Shown here: positions 6,958 to 11,585 of the stretch, in pieces
Numbering within the stretch: position 1 is the stretch's first letter
Layout: each line of letters opens with the position of its first letter
NCBI GenBank assembly: GCA_900128565.1
Contig: LT636255.1
Coordinates: forward strand, 1-11,585
From: Stramenopiles sp. TOSAG23-6
Taxonomy: Eukaryota; Sar
DNA length: 11,585 nucleotides
Reading direction: 5' to 3'
Made by a program: the position numbers and the translations under genes
Notes under the pieces: generated by a model
Seen by the model: the letters and a program-made list of their open reading frames with translations, nothing else
Database searches by the model: none
Told to the model about the DNA's origin: nothing

Positions 6958-8622
6958 ATGGCTATCAATCGATATTCTGCGCTAATTATCTTACTCACTT
7001 ATGTATTGAATGTTGCAAAAAACAGTGTTGCACTGAGCACACCAACATTATCTCCTGGTGCAGTCATACGTGAATATACACTCGTCAAACAACTTTACCC
7101 GCATCATCAAACGAAACGTTCTGAGAAGCTCATTGGTTTTGACACTCATGACTCACTGGGAATCAACAAACAACAAAACGCATTGCGGTTCAAGCAACAA
7201 ATACTCCAAACGCAGGTACCACAAAATAAAGGAGAAAATATCATGGACATTGGAGGACGCTCCAGAGGCACAGCTAAAAACAAAATAAAGAATGGATCTT
7301 ATGGTGAAACTTGGCTTGTAAAAAAAGATGACGAGACGTTTGTAATGAAGTTTGTATTGGACAAACATGCGCAAAGGGAAGACATTCAACAATTGACGGA
7401 GATTGAAATTAAAGCCCACAATATGGCGGAGAATTGTTTTCATGTTGCACATATGAGAGATTCATTTGAATATCAAAGGGGAGGAAATGTTATCGTCATG
7501 GATTACTACAATCAAGGAGACTTACGTCAATTCGTCCAAGAAGCACTGAACTACCACCACCACCCCCACGACCAACAGGCAAGACCACAACCTAAACAAC
7601 CAGTTGGAATACAGATGGCTGAAACTATCTTGGAGATATTAAAAGATGTTGAGAATGGATTAAAATGTCTACATAACCTTGGACTAGTACATGTAGATTT
7701 AAAACCGGAGAATATATTTGTGAAAGAAACAACTCGAGAAGATGGATCATTTAAATACACTGGCTATGTTGGCGATCTTGGTTTGGTAAGAGTAGTAGGG
7801 GACAACTGCCTGGCAACCTCTCTATTATACGCCAGCCCTGAAGCACTTAAACATGATCCTGTCACAGGAAAAAGCGATATATACAGTCTAGCTTCCATCA
7901 TTTCTTATCTCACTGCTACATTACCATCATTGGAGAAATCGCCATATGTTTTTAGACAGCGAGAAATCCAAAAAAAGTGCACAAAGAATAGTAAGTATGG
8001 CTACTGGGGAGAGAACTTTTATGGACTTATTCCTAGTATGTATGTGATAAGAAGCAGTCCTCAGGATTACCCTTTATTGAATCAACTCGCTGAGAAGAAT
8101 TTTTGCAATCGTTTGGCTAATAATTTCAGCCTGAATCCAAACAATAGGCAATATTTCTGGAATGAGGATGTACGGTACCGAACACCAACACCAATTAACA
8201 ATCAAGCTAAATCTGATACGGGACCCGCAGGACGCGTCGACCTGAATCCAAACAATAGGCAATATTTCTGGAATGAGGATGTACGGCACCGAACACCAAC
8301 GTCAATTGTTTTATCTGCTGATCTGCCATCTCAAGCAGCTAACAATCAAGCTAAATCTGATACGGGACCCGCAGGACGCGTCGACGGCGCTCTCGCACTT
8401 CACATCCGCCCTCAAGCTCGCGCAGCGGCTCGAGCTGCCGATCGCCACGCTCGTGCAGCTGCACAGCCCCATTGGAGCGTGCGAGTGCACGCGGGGCCTG
8501 CGCGAAGCCGAGGACGCCTTTCGCCGCCTGTTGCAGTTAGTCCTCCAACACCACCTGTTACATCTGCTGTTACGGACGTAAAAACTTATCCTACACTCGA
8601 AATTGCAGACGAGTACTCTTGA
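6958..8622 (+). CDS. probable secreted protein kinase 2
   Basis: From the conserved ATG at 6958 this is 554 aa; starting at 6787 would add 57 residues of leader translation and hide the signal peptide. The first 89 residues equal those of kinase 1, including the signal peptide. Kinase features: glycine loop GSYGETWLV, Lys131, HVDLKPEN with Asp247, Lys249 and Asn252, DLG at 273-275 and SPEAL after the activation segment. This copy has the more canonical KPEN catalytic loop. A His/Gln/Pro-rich insert (NYHHHPHDQQ region, about 198-214) replaces a different sequence in kinase 1. The tail carries two repeats of 37 and about 41 aa and the GC-rich fragment, then ends soon after SPPTPP. It is convergent with the phosphatase gene, 79 bp apart. 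Active kinase likely; target unknown. Confidence 0.88.
   Translation: MAINRYSALIILLTYVLNVAKNSVALSTPTLSPGAVIREYTLVKQLYPHHQTKRSEKLIGFDTHDSLGINKQQNALRFKQQILQTQVPQNKGENIMDIGGRSRGTAKNKIKNGSYGETWLVKKDDETFVMKFVLDKHAQREDIQQLTEIEIKAHNMAENCFHVAHMRDSFEYQRGGNVIVMDYYNQGDLRQFVQEALNYHHHPHDQQARPQPKQPVGIQMAETILEILKDVENGLKCLHNLGLVHVDLKPENIFVKETTREDGSFKYTGYVGDLGLVRVVGDNCLATSLLYASPEALKHDPVTGKSDIYSLASIISYLTATLPSLEKSPYVFRQREIQKKCTKNSKYGYWGENFYGLIPSMYVIRSSPQDYPLLNQLAEKNFCNRLANNFSLNPNNRQYFWNEDVRYRTPTPINNQAKSDTGPAGRVDLNPNNRQYFWNEDVRHRTPTSIVLSADLPSQAANNQAKSDTGPAGRVDGALALHIRPQARAAARAADRHARAAAQPHWSVRVHAGPARSRGRLSPPVAVSPPTPPVTSAVTDVKTYPTLEIADEYS
8134..8366 (+). repeat. two tandem tail repeats in kinase 2, the first shortened
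   Basis: Units begin at 8134 and 8245 (111 bases, 37 codons). The first lacks the VLSADLP-type middle but ends with PAGRVD, encoded by the first 21 bases of the GC-rich fragment (8221-8241). That 21-mer recurs identically at 8365-8385 after unit 2. In kinase 1 it occurs only after unit 2, with one base different. Confidence 0.93.
8365..8537 (+). other. GC-rich insert in kinase 2, second copy of the captured fragment
   Basis: This matches 5929-6090 of kinase 1 but has 21 extra bases in the middle and lacks 3 others; both length changes are multiples of three. In the +1 frame it reads as protein-like sequence (TALSHFTSALKLAQRLELPI and REAEDAFRRLLQLVL). Several differences between the copies fall at wobble positions of that frame, or give conservative changes such as Ile/Val and Met/Leu. 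This suggests it is the original coding frame. The longer copy here is probably nearer the source. Confidence 0.75.
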
Positions 8623-8623
8623 T

Positions 8624-8684
8624 AACTATTATCAGTAAAAACAAGGCATTTGTATTAATTTATTTATTTTTTATTATTTTCATC
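8624..8684. repeat. roughly 60 bp direct repeat flanking the kinase pair, right copy
   Basis: About 95% identical to 4263-4325. It fills most of the 79 bp between the convergent stops of kinase 2 and the phosphatase. Read on the minus strand it supplies several overlapping AATAAA words (for example the complements of 8659-8664 and 8663-8668), likely poly(A) signals for the phosphatase transcript. Confidence 0.8.
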
Positions 8685-8701
8685 AAACAGTCTCATAAAC
8701 A

Positions 8702-10195
8702 TCAATCAAATGGATGGTGTACACTACAACCCTTCCGTTTCACCAAAGCACCAGGAAATTGTTCTTGAAGAATGTCAACAGCAATAAAACCAATTGCATC
8801 AATATTATTACTACCCTTTTTAGAGATAACTTCCTCGAGCTTAGCCGGTTCATTTGCAAAATCCTTTGCTTGAAAAAGAGCTTTCACACATTCTTCCCTT
8901 GGTATCTCCGGAAAAAGTTCTTGGCAACATTGCAGTCTATATGATTCAATACTAATTGATGTTGTATTTTGAGTCACACAATGTGCATTACTTGTATCGT
9001 TTGTAGCTAGTGTATCTTTTATTAAAGTGTCCTCAATTTTTAGAGGGGCGCGTTGTTGGTCTATCTTTATGAGAGATCTCATGAAACCAATACTGGGACA
9101 AATTACTGGTCGAACATTTTTTAAATGAATATAAGCTGAAGAAAGAGTATATTTGTATCGAGTCATTAAATAATAAAGAGATAAAGACGCTGCTCTAGAT
9201 ATTCCCTGACTACAATGAATTAAAGTTCTCTGATTATTTTTTAACTTTTCATCAATAAATTTTGAAACATTTTCAGCCCAAGACATTCCTGTATTAGGCT
9301 TATCTTCAATTGGACAGTGTAACAACCCACCAGATAAACGATCTGCAAATAATGGTTTATTCTCTGACTTATTTTTCTTGTTTGTTTTATATTTTATTAG
9401 ATTGACTACTGCATCGATCTGTAGTTGTTGCATCAGAGGCCAATTTCGTGCCGTTTTTACATTACCAAATAGCAACAAGCCAGAAGGTAAAACTGGAGCA
9501 TAATCAGTTTTGGAACCAACAAGAAGGGACTTTCCATCAGGTCCATATTCAATCGAATCGATGGATTTATTTGTATGTTCGATATCTATATGCGTTGTAT
9601 TTTCTATAGGTGTCGAACGTATTACTGTCGAATCAGAAAGTGCTATTGGTTCTATTGGCTCTATTGTTAAATTCAAACTAGTTATAATTAACTTTTGCTC
9701 ACTTTGAGCTTTATTTGAAGCTATGACATTATCATTATTTGGATTTTCTAGGTCGGTATTAGCGACAGTAGGGTTATTTGCGACATTCACTTTCCATGTA
9801 CCTGTTTGGCCATCCCACTCGGAAAGTGACGGACTAGGTAGGTTGCTGGCCTCAGCATACGAAGCATCACGAAAACTACGAAGTTTCAGTAACATTTCCG
9901 GATCACACAAATCTTTATGCTTGTCGTAGAATGAAGAAAGAATACTAGCATATCCGAGGCGACGGCCACGTACAACTGCTTCAGGTATAGCTTCACGATA
10001 TGCAGCGTTAAATCCAGGTTGAACTGCTGCATCAACTGAAGCATCCATACCTTCCTTAAATGCTGGACCAAACATGCGTGACTTGAGAACATCATACTGA
10101 CGTTTTGACTCTGTAATTTCATCTATACAATCTTCATCACTAGTCAAATAATCACTTGAATCACTGGCGTCGAAACAACTTAAAGCAGAAGACAT
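8702..10195 (-). CDS. dual-specificity protein phosphatase with Yae1-like N-terminal repeat region
   Basis: The protein has 497 aa. Residues 45-81 carry a small residue at every fourth position (Ala45, Gly49, Ser53, Ala57, Gly61, Ala65, Ala69, Ala73, Gly77, Gly81). This is the deca-GX3 pattern of Yae1/Lto1 proteins, which help load Fe-S clusters onto ABCE1. After a Ser/Thr/Asn-rich linker, a dual-specificity phosphatase domain spans about 230-380: Asp298 as general acid, then HCSQGISRAAS with nucleophile Cys328 and Arg334, and a typical NVRPVICPSIGFMRSL helix. Near the C-terminus, CQELFPEIP (425-432) with a following helix and LQEQFPG resembles a CUE/UBA-like region (tentative). All catalytic residues are present, so it should dephosphorylate Tyr and Ser/Thr. 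It is divergent from the lysine-rich gene and convergent with kinase 2. Confidence 0.88.
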   Translation of the reverse strand: MSSALSCFDASDSSDYLTSDEDCIDEITESKRQYDVLKSRMFGPAFKEGMDASVDAAVQPGFNAAYREAIPEAVVRGRRLGYASILSSFYDKHKDLCDPEMLLKLRSFRDASYAEASNLPSPSLSEWDGQTGTWKVNVANNPTVANTDLENPNNDNVIASNKAQSEQKLIITSLNLTIEPIEPIALSDSTVIRSTPIENTTHIDIEHTNKSIDSIEYGPDGKSLLVGSKTDYAPVLPSGLLLFGNVKTARNWPLMQQLQIDAVVNLIKYKTNKKNKSENKPLFADRLSGGLLHCPIEDKPNTGMSWAENVSKFIDEKLKNNQRTLIHCSQGISRAASLSLYYLMTRYKYTLSSAYIHLKNVRPVICPSIGFMRSLIKIDQQRAPLKIEDTLIKDTLATNDTSNAHCVTQNTTSISIESYRLQCCQELFPEIPREECVKALFQAKDFANEPAKLEEVISKKGSNNIDAIGFIAVDILQEQFPGALVKRKGCSVHHPFD

Positions 10196-10491
10196 ATCTA
10201 TATAGAATACAAACAGAAAACTACGAAATAGTAGGTACTGATCTTAAACCACGAGTACCTGAACGTAATAGTTTCAGTTCGAGTTGAATTCGAGTTCTGA
10301 CAAAAACGACTACTTAGTACTATTTTGTAACTGTATTTGAAAAAACAACTTACGTAGCCGCTCAGTAGTAGCTAGTAAGCTTTAAATGTTTTTCAGAATG
10401 AAAGATGCACATTTCTAAAGCGTGTTCGCATTACCCTAATGTCTAGATAGATAGATAGATATATAGGTAATATATATCTTTAAACCTGACG
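10196..10491. promoter_or_regulatory. divergent (bidirectional) intergenic promoter region, right copy
   Basis: Inverted copy of 1095-1390. Here it lies between the intact phosphatase (minus) and the intact lysine-rich gene (plus), the complete divergent pair. It has the same microsatellite (10444-10462), AT stretch and AACTCGAA-type repeats as the left copy. Confidence 0.55.
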
Positions 10492-11526
10492 ATGCAGGAT
10501 GGTCAGGCGATTCCATATCCCGAAGTTGTCCAACAAGTAATCGCAGGATTGTCTTTAGAAACTCGACCCATCTTTTTAAGGGCCTTAGAACAACACACTC
10601 TGCCAATACAAAAAAGAGTAAAGAAGTTAATGTCTCAACAGCAACGTCTAGCTAGAGTACGGTCCAATACCCCTGAAAAGAATGACGCTCTAGCTGCTGT
10701 TGGGGTGGCATTGTCTTCATGGAAACGAAGACTCAGCGCATCACGCATTGCAGTGTCAAGGTTAGCACGAATGAGGCGCTATGGTGATTTAGCAATGCTT
10801 GCAGGATCTTCTATTGGAGCTGCATATGACTTAGCCATGCTTACTTTTGGTAGTGAAGCTGCCGCTATTGCGGCTGCTGCCACACATGTAACGAAATTAA
10901 ATGTATCTAGGGCTAAAATGGAATGGAAACAGCAAAATAAAAGAAAACAACAAATGTTGAAAAAAGATAAAAAACATAGAAAGCAAAAGAAAGTAAGAGG
11001 TGATTCGTCGATGGAAGAAAATACAAAGGGAAATCCAAGGCAGAAATTTGAACAGAGAGAAAAATCTGAGATAGGGAAACCAGGTAAGCCACCCAAAACA
11101 GTTGATAATTCTTCCGTTCACGACATTTCGGCAGAGAAAACAAAGCCTAAACAAACGTTTCAACAAAACATACGAGACACTGGCGAATCACCTTTGGCTC
11201 GTAAGAAATTTTATGATCAGAAAGGCGCATATAGGAGTCCAAAAGCAACATATACATCATTTGGAGCTACAAAACAAACACATGCACCACCAAAAGCTAC
11301 AAAACAAACACATGCACCACCAAAAGCTAGAAAGCAAACACATGCACCACCAAAAGATACACAACCAATCTGCCCACCAATTTCTCCCTCTCGAGGGAAA
11401 TATTCGTTTGGTAAAATTGGATCAATCAAAAGTGAAAAGAAAGATCCAGAGAAGAAAGGGAAAATAAATTCTAAAAGTGAGGAAATATCTTTGCCGAGTG
11501 CACGTATGTTTTATATGAATTTCTAA
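10492..11526 (+). CDS. unrecognised lysine-rich protein with decapeptide repeats (right copy)
   Basis: Identical 344-aa protein to that at 60-1094 minus; see that entry for composition. This copy lies next to the complete phosphatase gene, so it is probably in its native context. The ATG at 10492 is the first in frame after the AT-rich promoter, and the TAA at 11524-11526 is 59 bases from the window end. Function unknown; the dense basic segment (residues 140-170) favours nuclear localisation or nucleic-acid contact (inference). Confidence 0.82.
   Translation: MQDGQAIPYPEVVQQVIAGLSLETRPIFLRALEQHTLPIQKRVKKLMSQQQRLARVRSNTPEKNDALAAVGVALSSWKRRLSASRIAVSRLARMRRYGDLAMLAGSSIGAAYDLAMLTFGSEAAAIAAAATHVTKLNVSRAKMEWKQQNKRKQQMLKKDKKHRKQKKVRGDSSMEENTKGNPRQKFEQREKSEIGKPGKPPKTVDNSSVHDISAEKTKPKQTFQQNIRDTGESPLARKKFYDQKGAYRSPKATYTSFGATKQTHAPPKATKQTHAPPKARKQTHAPPKDTQPICPPISPSRGKYSFGKIGSIKSEKKDPEKKGKINSKSEEISLPSARMFYMNF
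11266..11355 (+). repeat. three 30 bp tandem repeats inside the lysine-rich gene (right copy)
   Basis: Mirror of 231-320; encodes three ATKQTHAPPK-type decapeptides, residues 259-288 of the protein. Confidence 0.85.
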
Positions 11527-11543
11527 TTTGATTTTTTTTTTCA

Positions 11544-11557
11544 TACGAAATTTCGTA
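11544..11557. repeat. 14 bp perfect palindrome near the right end
   Basis: Counterpart of 29-42 in the other arm, 28 bases from the right edge and 17 bases beyond the stop of the lysine-rich gene. Confidence 0.6.
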
Positions 11558-11585
11558 CCTAACGATTTTTTTTTGAAATATTTTT

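Larger units (their letters stand above)
6763..8588 (+). repeat. kinase tandem duplication, unit 2
   Basis: Homologue of 4326-6256 in direct orientation. Bases 6826-7224 are identical to 4381-4779 (399 bp by eye). The catalytic-loop region and the start of the tail repeats are nearly identical, while the C-lobe and the inter-helix insert are strongly diverged. Confidence 0.9.
9228..11585. repeat. right arm of the 2,358 bp inverted repeat
   Basis: Reverse complement of 1-2358 with no difference found. The boundary at 9228 lies inside the intact phosphatase gene, so this arm is continuous with its neighbour and is probably the original arrangement. The left arm, which breaks two genes, is the derived copy. 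Confidence 0.97.

Noticed and set aside
1-11585. Complete viral genome or Maverick/Polinton-type element, suggested by terminal inverted repeats
   Set aside because: No DNA polymerase, integrase, packaging ATPase, protease, capsid or replication-initiator gene is visible; the genes are of cellular eukaryotic type.

Overview
The window looks like nuclear DNA of a microbial eukaryote (protist-like), not bacterial or organellar. It is strongly AT-rich. Its genes are long open frames in the standard code with no obvious introns, no Shine-Dalgarno context, and AATAAA-type poly(A) signals downstream. The protein types are eukaryotic: a dual-specificity phosphatase with a Yae1-like N-terminus, a PPR-like/SMR/RRM-like RNA-binding protein, and two signal-peptide-bearing protein kinases. 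I cannot name the species; a PPR-SMR protein would fit a plant, algal or stramenopile-type lineage better than an animal (inference).

Layout. The two ends of the window are reverse complements of each other: 1-2358 and 9228-11585 form an apparently perfect 2,358 bp inverted repeat flush with both window ends. Each arm carries one complete copy of an unrecognised lysine-rich 344-aa gene (60-1094 minus; 10492-11526 plus). A 296 bp divergent intergenic region follows, then the 5' part of a phosphatase gene. On the right the phosphatase is complete (8702-10195 minus, 497 aa). On the left it is cut at codon 323, just before its catalytic loop, and joined to the 5'-truncated body of the PPR-like/SMR gene (2386-4143 plus).

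The unique centre (2359-9227) holds, after the SMR gene, two tandem paralogous kinase genes on the plus strand (4513-6399 and 6958-8622), then the convergent 3' end of the phosphatase gene. The kinases share an identical 399 bp leader and N-terminus, but their kinase domains are mosaic and diverged. Both C-terminal tails contain tandem 37-41 aa repeats followed by a GC-rich fragment (about 68% G+C over 5941-6060). That fragment looks like coding sequence in the wrong frame: in the +1 frame 49 of 54 codons end in G or C. A roughly 60 bp AT-rich sequence flanks the kinase pair on both sides as a direct repeat.

How the parts fit together. I see no evidence for an operon-like pathway. The window reads as a rearranged locus: an inverted duplication of a divergent gene pair (unknown basic protein plus phosphatase) enclosing a recently expanded family of probably secreted kinases. 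Whether the inverted repeat is a real structure (a foldback or long-TIR element) or an assembly or amplification chimera cannot be settled from the sequence alone.
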